From contig CANQNF010000004.1 of the NCBI GenBank assembly GCA_947625125.1, positions 62,001 through 126,000 on the forward strand: DNA of 64,000 nt, given 5' to 3'. Position 1 is the first letter of the stretch; every line of letters starts with the position of its first letter. Position numbers and translations under genes: made by a program. Shown piece by piece: positions 27,983-34,974 of this stretch. Below the pieces are notes generated by a model. It made no database searches. It saw only the letters and a program-made list of their open reading frames with translations, and was not told the DNA's origin. This DNA comes from an uncultured Clostridia bacterium. GTDB lineage: Bacteria; Bacillota; Clostridia; Oscillospirales; Ruminococcaceae.

Positions 27983-28620
27983 TGAAAAAAATTATAAGCA
28001 TGATTTTAGCGGCGCTTATTTTTACGGCAGCGTTCTGCGCCTGCGGAAAAAAGGAAGAACCGGTCGAGGAAATCAAGGAAGAGGTCGTCATGGAGCCGCA
28101 GATATCGCAGATGAAGTCGATTTGCGAGCTTGCCGTCATGGACTGCTACTACCACGACGTCGCCAAGTCGAACATACCCGTAAAAAAGAGCTTTTTGTGG
28201 TGGGATTGGACCGAAAATAAGCATTTCTGGATAGAGTACAGCGGCATCGTCCGCTTCGGCGTCGACGTTTCGCTTCTTAACATTGAGGTCTCGGGCAGCA
28301 ATGTGACCGTGACGCTTCCCGAGGCTAAGGTCTTGGGCTGCAAGGTGGACTCCTCGTCGCTGACCGAGGATTCGTTCATCGTCGACAAGTCGTCCGCGAA
28401 AATTACCGCAGAGGATGAAAAAGCGGCGTTTGAGGCTGCGCAGCCTCTCCTCGAAAACAAGGCGTCCGCCGACAGGGCGCTCATCACCGAGGCCACCGAG
28501 CGCGCCCGCCGCCTTTTGGAGGACTACATAGCGAACATAAATTCGACCGTCGGCTCGAACTATACGATAAGCTGGGTCTACGCCGACTCCTCGGGGAACG
28601 AGGGGGAGACGGCCGAGTAA
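27979..28620 (+). CDS. DUF4230 lipoprotein, paralogue of the preceding gene
   Basis: 213 residues. A signal peptide ends in a lipobox-like AAFCAC. The domain repeats the pattern of its neighbour: ISQMKSICELAVMDCYYHDV, FWIEYSGIVRFGVDVSLLNI, NVTVTLPEAKVLGCKVD. The ATG overlaps the preceding TGA (ATGATGA), so translation is coupled. One protein anchored by a helix and one by lipid suggests a pair working at the outer face of the membrane; the role is unknown. Confidence 0.8.
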   Translation: MMKKIISMILAALIFTAAFCACGKKEEPVEEIKEEVVMEPQISQMKSICELAVMDCYYHDVAKSNIPVKKSFLWWDWTENKHFWIEYSGIVRFGVDVSLLNIEVSGSNVTVTLPEAKVLGCKVDSSSLTEDSFIVDKSSAKITAEDEKAAFEAAQPLLENKASADRALITEATERARRLLEDYIANINSTVGSNYTISWVYADSSGNEGETAE

Positions 28621-28639
28621 GCATACATTATAATATTAA

Positions 28640-28667
28640 GGCCCGGACGACGCAGTCCGGGCTTTTG
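28640..28667 (+). terminator. Terminator of the DUF4230 operon
   Basis: GCCCGGAC / GTCCGGGC perfect stem, then TTTTG. Confidence 0.85.
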
Positions 28668-28692
28668 TTATCTATAAAAATCGTGCCGAATC

Positions 28693-28774
28693 CCGACGGC
28701 GGACGGAAAACCCGGCCTGCGGCCGGGTCGGGGCTCCGCCTACGCAGAAGGTGCGGTTTTCCGTCCGCGGTCGG
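28693..28774. repeat. One-hairpin derivative of the cloverleaf repeat, copy D (inverted)
   Basis: Outer arms of about 19 bp (GCGGACGGAAAACC with GGTTTTCCGTCCGC, plus CCGAC/GTCGG). The reverse strand matches the left part of copy C almost exactly, including the core arm GGCGGAGCCCCG and the first hairpin CCCGGCC/GGCCGGG. Then it jumps straight to the outermost arm, so the other two hairpins and the right core arm are missing. Confidence 0.85.
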
Positions 28775-28829
28775 TTGGAAGCAGTATAGAGGAGCAGTCC
28801 CCTGTTCATCTATCCTCTGACCTCTAAAA

Positions 28830-29045
28830 AAGCAGAGAGCCTTAGCCCCTCTTCCATAAGAAAACAAGCCCGCATAATCTAACTCAAAGCCGCCAGCTTC
28901 ATCGTTGGCGGCTCTTGCATTCCACAAAGGAGTGCGTGCGAACCGCCGCCTTGAATCTGGCAGCTTTGAGCGACTATGCGGTGCTTCGCAGTGCCCGCTG
29001 GGCACGCTTGTTTTCTTATCTCAGAGGGGCTCTCGCCCTCTGCTT
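28830..29045 (-). terminator. rpsI terminator stem split by a 188-bp repeat
   Basis: On the minus strand AAGCAGAG (29045-29038) pairs with CTCTGCTT (28837-28830), followed by TTTTTTAG. The loop of this hairpin contains the whole repeat 28844-29031. It is 15 bases after the rpsI stop. Confidence 0.65.
28844..29031. repeat. 188-bp palindromic MITE-like repeat, copy 1
   Basis: Imperfect terminal inverted repeats of about 25 bases (AGCCCCTCTT... and AAGAAAACAAG arms). The inner half also folds on itself around GCATTCCAC/GGAGTGCGTG. Copies 2 and 3 have the same length and order, with scattered differences. No coding sequence. Confidence 0.9.
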
Positions 29046-29059
29046 CTTTATTAAAAATA

Positions 29060-29461
29060 TTATCTCTTCGAGAACTGAGGCGCGCGTCTTGCTGCCTTGA
29101 GACCGTATTTCTTTCTTTCTTTCATTCTCGGGTCTCTGGTGAGGAAGCCTGCTGCCTTGAGCGCGGGTCTTAATTCAGCGCTGTACTGCAAAAGCGCTCT
29201 CGAGATGCCGTGACGGATAGCTCCCGCCTGGCCGGAAACGCCGCCGCCCGCTACAGTGCAGACGATGTCGAACTGACCTGCGGTGCCGGTGAGCTCAAGC
29301 GGCTGACGGACGATGAGCTTCAGGGTCTCGAGGCCGAAGTAATCGTCGATGTCTCTTCCGTTGACGGTCACTTTTCCGGTGCCCTCATAAATTCTGACTC
29401 TGGCGACAGAGTGCTTTTTTCTGCCTGTGCCGTAAAAATAAGGATTTTTGGATTCGTACAT
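29060..29461 (-). CDS. rpsI: 30S ribosomal protein S9
   Basis: 133 residues with the typical family features: [16 protein letters not shown] near the N-terminus, [40 protein letters not shown] and the C-terminal FSKR that reaches the P-site tRNA. It follows rplM by 18 bases, as in most bacteria. Confidence 0.98.
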   Translation of the reverse strand: MYESKNPYFYGTGRKKHSVARVRIYEGTGKVTVNGRDIDDYFGLETLKLIVRQPLELTGTAGQFDIVCTVAGGGVSGQAGAIRHGISRALLQYSAELRPALKAAGFLTRDPRMKERKKYGLKAARRAPQFSKR

Positions 29462-29479
29462 TATTCTTGCCTCCCTCTT

Positions 29480-29914
29480 TTAAAGCTCGATCTCAATAAG
29501 CTCCGGCTTCTGAGCGGCATGAGGATGCTCGCTGCCCTTGTAAGCACGAAGACGTGTGAGAGAATTTGCGCCGATGGAATTCTTGGGGAGCATTCCCTGT
29601 ACGGCGAGCTTCATAGCCTTTTCGGGGGCTTTCGCCATAAGGTCGGAATACTTGACCTCCTTGAGGTGGCCGATCCAGCCGGTGTGCCAACGGCGGACTT
29701 TCTTGTGGAGCTTGGAGCCGGTGAGAACGGCATGCTCGCAGTTGATGATTATAACGTTGTCGCCGCAGTCGACGTGCGGGGTGTAGGTGGGCTTGTTCTT
29801 ACCGTTTAAGATAGAAGCAGCCGCAGCCGCGACTCTGCCGAGCGGCTTACCGGCGGCGTCTATAACATACCACTTGCGCTCAACATTTTGCGGGTTAGCC
29901 ATAAAAGTTGACAT
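29480..29914 (-). CDS. rplM: 50S ribosomal protein L13
   Basis: 144 residues with WYVIDAAGKPLGRVAAAAAS, YTPHVDCGDNVIIINCE, GSKLHKKVRRWHTG and GMLPKNSIGANSLTRLRAYKG, all typical of L13. The ATG at 29914 has AGGAGG nine bases upstream. First gene of rplM-rpsI; assembly protein binding 23S rRNA domain I. Confidence 0.97.
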   Translation of the reverse strand: MSTFMANPQNVERKWYVIDAAGKPLGRVAAAAASILNGKNKPTYTPHVDCGDNVIIINCEHAVLTGSKLHKKVRRWHTGWIGHLKEVKYSDLMAKAPEKAMKLAVQGMLPKNSIGANSLTRLRAYKGSEHPHAAQKPELIEIEL

Positions 29915-29924
29915 TATTAAGATC

Positions 29925-30005
29925 CTCCTGACATTATTTGTGACGGGCAGGCTGCCTTTTAACGGGCAAAAGCGGCGCGCCCTTTTCCGAGAAATCGGAA
30001 CAACG
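29925..30005 (-). promoter_or_regulatory. Structured leader of rplM-rpsI, possible L13-type autoregulatory site
   Basis: The transcript leader contains hairpins TTCCGA-TTTC-TCGGAA, GGGC...GCCC and GGCAGCCTGCC before the ribosome binding site. Firmicutes rplM leaders are known autoregulatory RNAs; whether this one belongs to that family needs a covariance-model search. Confidence 0.4.
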
Positions 30006-30011
30006 CTTTGT

Positions 30012-30040
30012 ATTATATAGCCTCGGCACGGGTTTGTCAA
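30012..30040 (-). promoter_or_regulatory. Promoter of rplM-rpsI
   Basis: Minus-strand TTGACA-17-TATAAT, full consensus, giving a leader of about 90 bases. Confidence 0.9.
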
Positions 30041-30191
30041 GGGCTTTTGAAAACTTTTTTCAAATATATTTGAATTTCTTGCGATTTCTCTTGATTTCTC
30101 TCGATTTTTCGATGATTCTCAAAAATGATTTCAGTTTGCATTTTACCCTGTCGCACACGCCTAAATGCCCTAAAATAGGCTCTGTATGCTC

Positions 30192-32186
30192 TTACTTATC
30201 CACCAGCTGGAGGTCGTAGAGCTTTTTATACAACCCGTTTCTTTGCAGGAGTTCCTGGTGGGTGCCGCTTTCGTGGATTCGGCCGTGATGCATGACGATT
30301 ATCTTGTCGGCATGCTGTATCGTCGAAAGCCTGTGCGCGACCATTATCGTGGTCCTGCCCTCCATCAGCTTCTCAAGCGCCTCGGTTATAAGCGCCTCGG
30401 TCTCGGTGTCGATGCTCGCCGTCGCCTCGTCCAAAACAAGTATCGACGGCTTGTGCGCAAGCGTTCTTGCAAAGCTTATCAGCTGCCGCTGGCCTGCCGA
30501 AAGAGTCGAACCGCGTTCAGTGACCTCGCTGTCGTAACCGTCCGGCATTTTCTCGATAAACGTCGAGGCTCTGACCGTTTCTGCGGCCGATTTTACATCG
30601 TCAATTGAAATATCATCCGAATCGAGCGAGATATTTTTCTTTATATCGCCGGTGAACAGGAACACGTCCTGCTGGACCTGGCCGATAGCGCCCCTCAAAA
30701 CGTCGGTGTCGACGTCCTTTATGTTCACGCCGTCGATGAGAATTTCGCCCTTTTGGATGTCGAAATACCTGCCGATAAGATTTAAAATCGAAGTCTTGCC
30801 GGCGCCCGTCGCTCCCACAAAGGCGACCTTTTCGCCGGGGGAGATGGTAAAGCTCACGTCTTTCAGGATATAGTCGTCCTTTTCATATGCAAACCAGACG
30901 TTCTTAAACTCAATCCGCCCGGTCATTTTCGGGGCGATGGGATGTTCGGGATTGACTATTTCGGGCTCGACGTCGAGCACCGAGAATACCTTGTCTGCGG
31001 AGGCAAGCGAGGACTGGAGCGTTCCGAACTGCTCGGCAAGCTCCTGTATCGGCTCGAAGAAGGAGCCGATGTAGGAGATGAAGATAAAAAGCGTTCCGAG
31101 GGATATTCTGCCGAGGGTCACGAAGTACGCGCCGGCGCCTATGACTATAGCCTTTGCGATTATCGAGACCAAGAATATCGCGGGACGGAAGATAGCGAAT
31201 ATCATCATCTCGCGCCAGCCCGCGTCAAAGAGCTGCTTGGACTTCTCGGAGAATTCTCCGTATTTCTCTTTTTCACGCGCAAATATCTGAATAAGCCTCA
31301 TGCCGGAAATATGCTCGGACAGGAACGTATTCAGCTCGGTTATGCGGTTTCTCGTTATCTGGTAAGCCTTTCTTGAGACATGCCTGAAGTAGAACGTCAG
31401 AACGCCTACCACCGGAAGCAGCAAGAATGACACCGCCGTCATCGCGGGACTTCTTGAGAACATCACGACTGCGTAGCCGAAAATCATGATGACGTTTCGG
31501 AAAAGCCTGACCAAAATCGTCGTGAACAGCTCGTTTATCGACTCGGTATCGTTTGAGACCCTCGTCACGAGCTTTCCCACGGGCGTGGTGTTGAAGAAGT
31601 TGAGGGACAGGCTCTCGATGTGGGAAAAGACCTGCTCGCGCATCGAATATATTATTCTCTGGCCCATTTTTTGCAGTATCCAGGTGTCCGCCCAGTTAAA
31701 TACAAATCCCGCCAAAAGGACCGCAAGATATAATGCCGAGGCATAGAGTATGCCGGAAAAATCGGTCTTTCTAAGGGCTTTGAGTTCCGGCTTTGTAAGC
31801 GGCTCGCCGTCCGAATTTGAATCGATAAAACTCTTCACAGTCCCCGGTTCGGCGTCTATAAGACTTTCGGTCTCGGAGGCTGTAAGGCCGCTTGCCATGT
31901 AGTAGCTGTCCTCGTATAAAAGTATCTGGTAATACTTGGGGGAGGAGTCCTTGAGTTCGTCATCCGTCATCCCGCCGTAGTGGCGGCTAAGCTTTACGCC
32001 GTCAAAGACAGTCTCGCCCTCGGCGCTCTCATAAAATGGCTGATAGTAACCGTTTATGTAATTGTCTATCGCGTCGCCGATTATAACGGGACGGTAGAGC
32101 TCGGTGACGATGATAAAGAGGACCAAGACCGTCGCCGCAAGCATCGCCCACTTGTGGGGCTTAAGATATCCTAAAAGCCTTTTCAT
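30192..32186 (-). CDS. ABC exporter, half transporter 2 (MdlB-like)
   Basis: 664 residues. An N-terminal transmembrane domain of six helices is followed by an ATPase with Walker A GATGAGKTS, signature LSAGQRQLISFARTLA, Walker B ILVLDEATASID and switch VAHRLSTI. Between the first two helices is an insert of about 110 residues (residues 40-150, acidic and Tyr-rich), much longer than usual. It overlaps its partner by four bases (ATGA), so a heterodimer is expected. Family members export drugs, peptides or lipids; the substrate is not readable. The terminal Glu after Walker B is present, so this half probably hydrolyses ATP. Confidence 0.92.
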   Translation of the reverse strand: MKRLLGYLKPHKWAMLAATVLVLFIIVTELYRPVIIGDAIDNYINGYYQPFYESAEGETVFDGVKLSRHYGGMTDDELKDSSPKYYQILLYEDSYYMASGLTASETESLIDAEPGTVKSFIDSNSDGEPLTKPELKALRKTDFSGILYASALYLAVLLAGFVFNWADTWILQKMGQRIIYSMREQVFSHIESLSLNFFNTTPVGKLVTRVSNDTESINELFTTILVRLFRNVIMIFGYAVVMFSRSPAMTAVSFLLLPVVGVLTFYFRHVSRKAYQITRNRITELNTFLSEHISGMRLIQIFAREKEKYGEFSEKSKQLFDAGWREMMIFAIFRPAIFLVSIIAKAIVIGAGAYFVTLGRISLGTLFIFISYIGSFFEPIQELAEQFGTLQSSLASADKVFSVLDVEPEIVNPEHPIAPKMTGRIEFKNVWFAYEKDDYILKDVSFTISPGEKVAFVGATGAGKTSILNLIGRYFDIQKGEILIDGVNIKDVDTDVLRGAIGQVQQDVFLFTGDIKKNISLDSDDISIDDVKSAAETVRASTFIEKMPDGYDSEVTERGSTLSAGQRQLISFARTLAHKPSILVLDEATASIDTETEALITEALEKLMEGRTTIMVAHRLSTIQHADKIIVMHHGRIHESGTHQELLQRNGLYKKLYDLQLVDK

Positions 32187-33985
32187 ACCCCGGCGTCCTC
32201 CTTTCCGACGCTCAGGATGCGCCTTTCAAGAGCCGCCTTTTTCTCGCCGACCGCAGCCTCTAACTGCTGGCTGCGGAACATTTCGGCATAGACTCCGTTT
32301 TTCTCCATGAGTTCGCGGTGGTTTCCGACCTCGGCCGCGCTGCCGTCCTCGAGCACCATTATAACGTCGGCGTCCTTTATCGTCGAGACCCTGTGCGCAA
32401 TGATGATGGTCGTCTTGCCCTCGCGGTTTTTGCGAAGATTTGTTAAGATATGCTCCTCGGTATCGGTGTCGACCGCCGAAAGAGCGTCGTCCAGAATAAG
32501 GATGGGGGCGTCCTTTATAAGCGCCCTTGCTATCGAGGAGCGCTGCTTCTGGCCGCCCGAAAGGGTCACTCCCCTCTCGCCGACAACCGTCTCATAGCCC
32601 TCCGGGAATTCTATGATATTGTCGTGTATGCATGCGGCGCGCGAGGCCTCGACTATGCGCTCCATGCTCTTTTCGTGAGTGCCGAAAGCGATATTCGAGG
32701 CGAGCGTGTCGGAAAACAGGAAGTTGTCCTGCGGGACATACGCGATATTTTCCCGCAAAACGTTCAGCGGCACGTCGTTTATATCCGTCCCGTCGAGATA
32801 TATCATGCCTCTTCTTACATTATATAAATGCAGGAGCAGGTTCACGAGCGTGGACTTTCCGTTGCCGGTCCTGCCGATTATGGCAAGGGTCGTCCCGGCG
32901 GGCACCTCAAGAGTGAGGTCTCTTATCGTCGGCTCGCTCGAACCCTTGTGAATAAATGTAAGATCGTCAAATTTTATCTCGCCCTTAAGCTCATGCACGG
33001 GCGCGGGATTCTCGGAATCGGTGATTTCGGGGCGCGAGGAGAATACCTCCTCTATTCTCTTTGCGGAGGCAAAGCCCTGGGAGAACATGTTTATAGCGTC
33101 GCCGCAGGCTATCATCGGCCATACGAGCATGCCGACGTACTGATTAAATGCGACGAACCTGCCAAGGGTAATATCCCCGACGAGCGCAAGATAACCGCCG
33201 TAGATGAGCGTTATAAGGCTCGACGAGCCGATTATGACCGTAAGTAAAGGATTTACGACGGCCTGCCAGCGGACTATATCGAGGTTTTTGTCCATGGCGT
33301 TTTGGTTGGTTTTCAAAAACTCTTTGAGCTGCTGTCTTTCCCTCACGAACGCCTTGACGACTCTTATGCCGGAAAAGCTTTCCTGGACAAAATCGGTAAG
33401 GTCGGAGACGGCCTCCTGGCGCTTTTTGTATTTTCCGTGCATTATTTTGCCGTAGTAGATTTCCCCCACCATGATGACCGACATGGGCACCAAAACCATC
33501 AGCGTGAGCCGCACGTTTACATAGACCATCATCTGAGCGATGACCATGACCGCCATGACCGTGGCGTCGAAGATGCTGATTATTGCCGGGCCGATGGACA
33601 TTCTGACCGAGTTTAAGTCGGATGTGAACCGGGTCATCAGGTCGCCCGTCTTATGGGAGTTATAGTATTCGACGCTCATGCCCTCAAGGTGCTCGAACAT
33701 ATCGTCGCGTATCTCGCGCTCAATGGTCCTCGCCGCTCCGAATAAAAATATTCTCCAGAGAAATCTTCCGATGGCGAGAGTGAGCCCGAGAAGAAGAATT
33801 TTTGTCAGGACCGAAAAAACGCCCTGCATATCCATCGTTCTGTCGGCAAGTCCGTCGGTGACGTCGCCGGTCAGCTCGGGTATGAAGAGGTTAGCATAGT
33901 CCACGACGAAAAGAGTGATTATGCCGAAGATATACTGCCACTTGTGCCGGCGGATATATCTCATCAGGAATTTAAATGCTGACAA
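32183..33985 (-). CDS. ABC exporter, half transporter 1 (MdlA-like)
   Basis: 600 residues with a six-helix ABC membrane domain and an ATPase: Walker A GRTGNGKST, signature LSGGQKQRSSIARAL, Walker B ILILDDALSAVD and switch IAHRVSTI. The catalytic Glu after Walker B is Asp here, as in the degenerate site of heterodimeric exporters, so paired with a canonical partner. The start is TTG at 33985 with AAAGGAG eight bases upstream; upstream in-frame codons overlap the promoter and lack a site. Confidence 0.92.
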   Translation of the reverse strand: MSAFKFLMRYIRRHKWQYIFGIITLFVVDYANLFIPELTGDVTDGLADRTMDMQGVFSVLTKILLLGLTLAIGRFLWRIFLFGAARTIEREIRDDMFEHLEGMSVEYYNSHKTGDLMTRFTSDLNSVRMSIGPAIISIFDATVMAVMVIAQMMVYVNVRLTLMVLVPMSVIMVGEIYYGKIMHGKYKKRQEAVSDLTDFVQESFSGIRVVKAFVRERQQLKEFLKTNQNAMDKNLDIVRWQAVVNPLLTVIIGSSSLITLIYGGYLALVGDITLGRFVAFNQYVGMLVWPMIACGDAINMFSQGFASAKRIEEVFSSRPEITDSENPAPVHELKGEIKFDDLTFIHKGSSEPTIRDLTLEVPAGTTLAIIGRTGNGKSTLVNLLLHLYNVRRGMIYLDGTDINDVPLNVLRENIAYVPQDNFLFSDTLASNIAFGTHEKSMERIVEASRAACIHDNIIEFPEGYETVVGERGVTLSGGQKQRSSIARALIKDAPILILDDALSAVDTDTEEHILTNLRKNREGKTTIIIAHRVSTIKDADVIMVLEDGSAAEVGNHRELMEKNGVYAEMFRSQQLEAAVGEKKAALERRILSVGKEDAGV

Positions 33986-34028
33986 GGGCTTTCTCCTTTC
34001 AGAACTGTTATAAAAAGCGAACAAAGCT

Positions 34029-34057
34029 ATTATACAATAATTGAATAATTCTTTCAA
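34029..34057 (-). promoter_or_regulatory. Promoter of the ABC exporter pair
   Basis: Minus-strand TTGAAA-17-TATAAT, start near 34022, 37 bases before the TTG start codon. Confidence 0.85.
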
Positions 34058-34151
34058 TAGACATTTTGTCTTAATTTTGGGAATTTCGTTGCATACTTAT
34101 GTGGATTGTGATGTAAAAGGGGGAGGATAGACGGGGGGCTGCATAGTGCCG

Positions 34152-34180
34152 TTGACAGGCTCTTTGATTTATGGTATAAT
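34152..34180 (+). promoter_or_regulatory. Toxin promoter, cassette 1
   Basis: TTGACA-17-TATAAT; predicted start at 34187-34188, exactly at GCAGAGAGCC. Confidence 0.85.
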
Positions 34181-34233
34181 CATGTTTGCAGAGAGCCCGC
34201 GGTTCGGCAGCCCCCGAGAGGAGGTGCCGCTTT

Positions 34234-34311
34234 ATGGGAATTGAAGAACTGATACTTATAGTTATTCTTGCGTATATTGTTCTCGAGATTTTTAAAACCA
34301 TAAAGAAATAA
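34234..34311 (+). CDS. 25-residue hydrophobic peptide, candidate type I toxin 1
   Basis: The peptide starts MGIEELILIVILAYIV and ends LEIFKTIKK: one membrane-spanning helix with an acidic start and a basic end, the usual form of small membrane-acting type I toxins (Fst, TxpA and holin-like families). I do not recognise the exact family. AGGAGGTG lies eight bases before the ATG and is predicted to be folded away by GGCAGCCCCC / GGAGGTGCC. The nearly identical C-terminus of cassette 2 (EIFKTIKK) and the conservative changes between them support real coding. Confidence 0.75.
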   Translation: MGIEELILIVILAYIVLEIFKTIKK

Positions 34312-34344
34312 CCGCCCGCTCCGCTAAAGTGGCGATTATTTCTT
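34303..34344. terminator. Two-way terminator of cassette 1
   Basis: AAGAAATAA-CGCC pairs with GGCG-TTATTTCTT, with A-rich and T-rich flanks on both strands. It overlaps the last toxin codons, so it can end both the toxin mRNA and the antisense RNA. Confidence 0.75.
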
Positions 34345-34384
34345 AAATAATTCGTTAATTTTGCCGAGCCGACCGGCTCTCTGC
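34303..34384 (-). ncRNA. Predicted antisense (antitoxin) RNA of cassette 1
   Basis: Predicted to start at 34384 from the minus-strand promoter and run into the two-way terminator, overlapping the 3' end of the toxin mRNA. The 5' part folds as GAGCC-GGTC-GGCTC. Confidence 0.6.
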
Positions 34385-34390
34385 GCTTTT

Positions 34391-34419
34391 ATTATAGCAC
34401 ATAACTTCCCCGTTGTCAA
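34391..34419 (-). promoter_or_regulatory. Antisense RNA promoter, cassette 1
   Basis: Minus-strand TTGACA-17-TATAAT (perfect consensus, TGC before the -10). It is stronger than the toxin promoters, as expected for an antitoxin. Confidence 0.9.
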
Positions 34420-34436
34420 CCGCTTCGGGGGATTAT

Positions 34437-34464
34437 TTGACTTTTCAACAGGATATGATATAAT
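34437..34464 (+). promoter_or_regulatory. Toxin promoter, cassette 2
   Basis: TTGACT-16-TATAAT; start near GCAGAGAGCC at 34472. It is back-to-back with the antisense promoter of cassette 1. Confidence 0.8.
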
Positions 34465-34517
34465 ATTTCTTGCAGAGAGCCTTGGGCGGCTCGCCTCCCC
34501 GGAAAGGGGGGATATTT

Positions 34518-34595
34518 ATGGCGATAGAGCAGCTAATATTATACATATTACTCGCTTACATTCTCTTAGAGATTTTTAAAACCATAAAGAAATAA
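34518..34595 (+). CDS. 25-residue hydrophobic peptide, candidate type I toxin 2
   Basis: Starts MAIEQLILYILLAYIL and ends LEIFKTIKK. It aligns without gaps with the cassette 1 peptide; most changes are conservative hydrophobic swaps. The purine-rich site AAAGGGGGG precedes the ATG and can pair with CTCCCC just upstream, so the site may be masked. One membrane helix is expected. Toxicity is inferred from form and locus plan only. Confidence 0.75.
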   Translation: MAIEQLILYILLAYILLEIFKTIKK

Positions 34596-34632
34596 CCGCC
34601 CTGCTCAGCCAAAAGCAACGGTTATTTCTTCA
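34587..34632. terminator. Two-way terminator of cassette 2
   Basis: AAGAAATAACCG pairs perfectly with CGGTTATTTCTT, flanked by A- and T-rich DNA. Confidence 0.8.
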
Positions 34633-34669
34633 TAATTCGTTAATTTAGGCGAGCCGTTCGGCTCTCTGC
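34587..34669 (-). ncRNA. Predicted antisense (antitoxin) RNA of cassette 2
   Basis: Predicted 5' end near 34669, ending at the shared terminator. The 5' hairpin is GAGCCGAACGGCTC. Confidence 0.6.
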
Positions 34670-34675
34670 GCTTTT

Positions 34676-34704
34676 ATTATAGCACATAACTTCCCCGTTG
34701 TCAA
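34676..34704 (-). promoter_or_regulatory. Antisense RNA promoter, cassette 2
   Basis: Minus-strand TTGACA-17-TATAAT, same sequence as in cassette 1. Confidence 0.9.
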
Positions 34705-34721
34705 CCGCTTCGGGGGATTAT

Positions 34722-34749
34722 TTGACTTTTTGGGCGGATTTGATAAATA
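34722..34749 (+). promoter_or_regulatory. Remaining toxin-type promoter now upstream of a lipoprotein gene
   Basis: TTGACT-16-TAAATA, inside the same repeated segment that holds the toxin promoters, but no toxin ORF follows. The -10 is weaker than in the intact cassettes. Confidence 0.5.
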
Positions 34750-34754
34750 TACTC

Positions 34755-34900
34755 TTTCGGGTGATAATGCGGAGTTTATGAAACAAGAAAAGTACGATTA
34801 GAGCAGCATCATTTGGCAGCAAAACGGCTATGCGTTTTGTATAGACGCACATTTTGGCGCGGACGAACTTGTTGAAATCGCCGAAAATACTGAATTTTAA
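34755..34900 (+). pseudogene. Remnant of a DUF4367-type protein
   Basis: One reading frame gives GDNAEFMKQEKYD, an in-frame TAG (34799-34801), then SSIIWQQNGYAFCIDAHFGA and DELVEIAENTEF before TAA at 34898. This resembles the C-terminal end of DUF4367 domains (a WQQ-GY strand followed by a helix of the E-L--IAE form). The start is missing and a stop interrupts it, so it is a fragment. Confidence 0.5.
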
Positions 34901-34974
34901 AGACAGAGTGCAATATTTCATCTTCCCGATTCGTTTTAATTGATATACAAAAAATCAAATCGGAGGAGACTGTT

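Larger units (their letters stand above)
34188..34384. other. Candidate type I toxin-antitoxin cassette 1
   Basis: The unit is bounded by an inverted pair GCAGAGAGCC (34188-34197) and GGCTCTCTGC (34375-34384), which mark the predicted 5' ends of the two convergent RNAs. Inside are a short leader, a 25-codon hydrophobic ORF, and a two-way terminator. The arrangement recalls the par/Fst and TxpA/RatA loci (convergent RNAs sharing a terminator). Function is inference. Confidence 0.7.
34472..34669. other. Candidate type I toxin-antitoxin cassette 2
   Basis: Same plan as cassette 1: boundary pair GCAGAGAGCC (34472-34481) / GGCTCTCTGC (34660-34669), 25-codon ORF and shared terminator. The two cassettes differ at many positions, but keep the peptide length, both promoters and the terminator. 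Confidence 0.7.

Noticed and set aside
34188-34669. Riboswitch or T-box explanation for the repeated leaders
   Set aside because: No downstream metabolic gene follows each unit, and a consensus antisense promoter faces each ORF.
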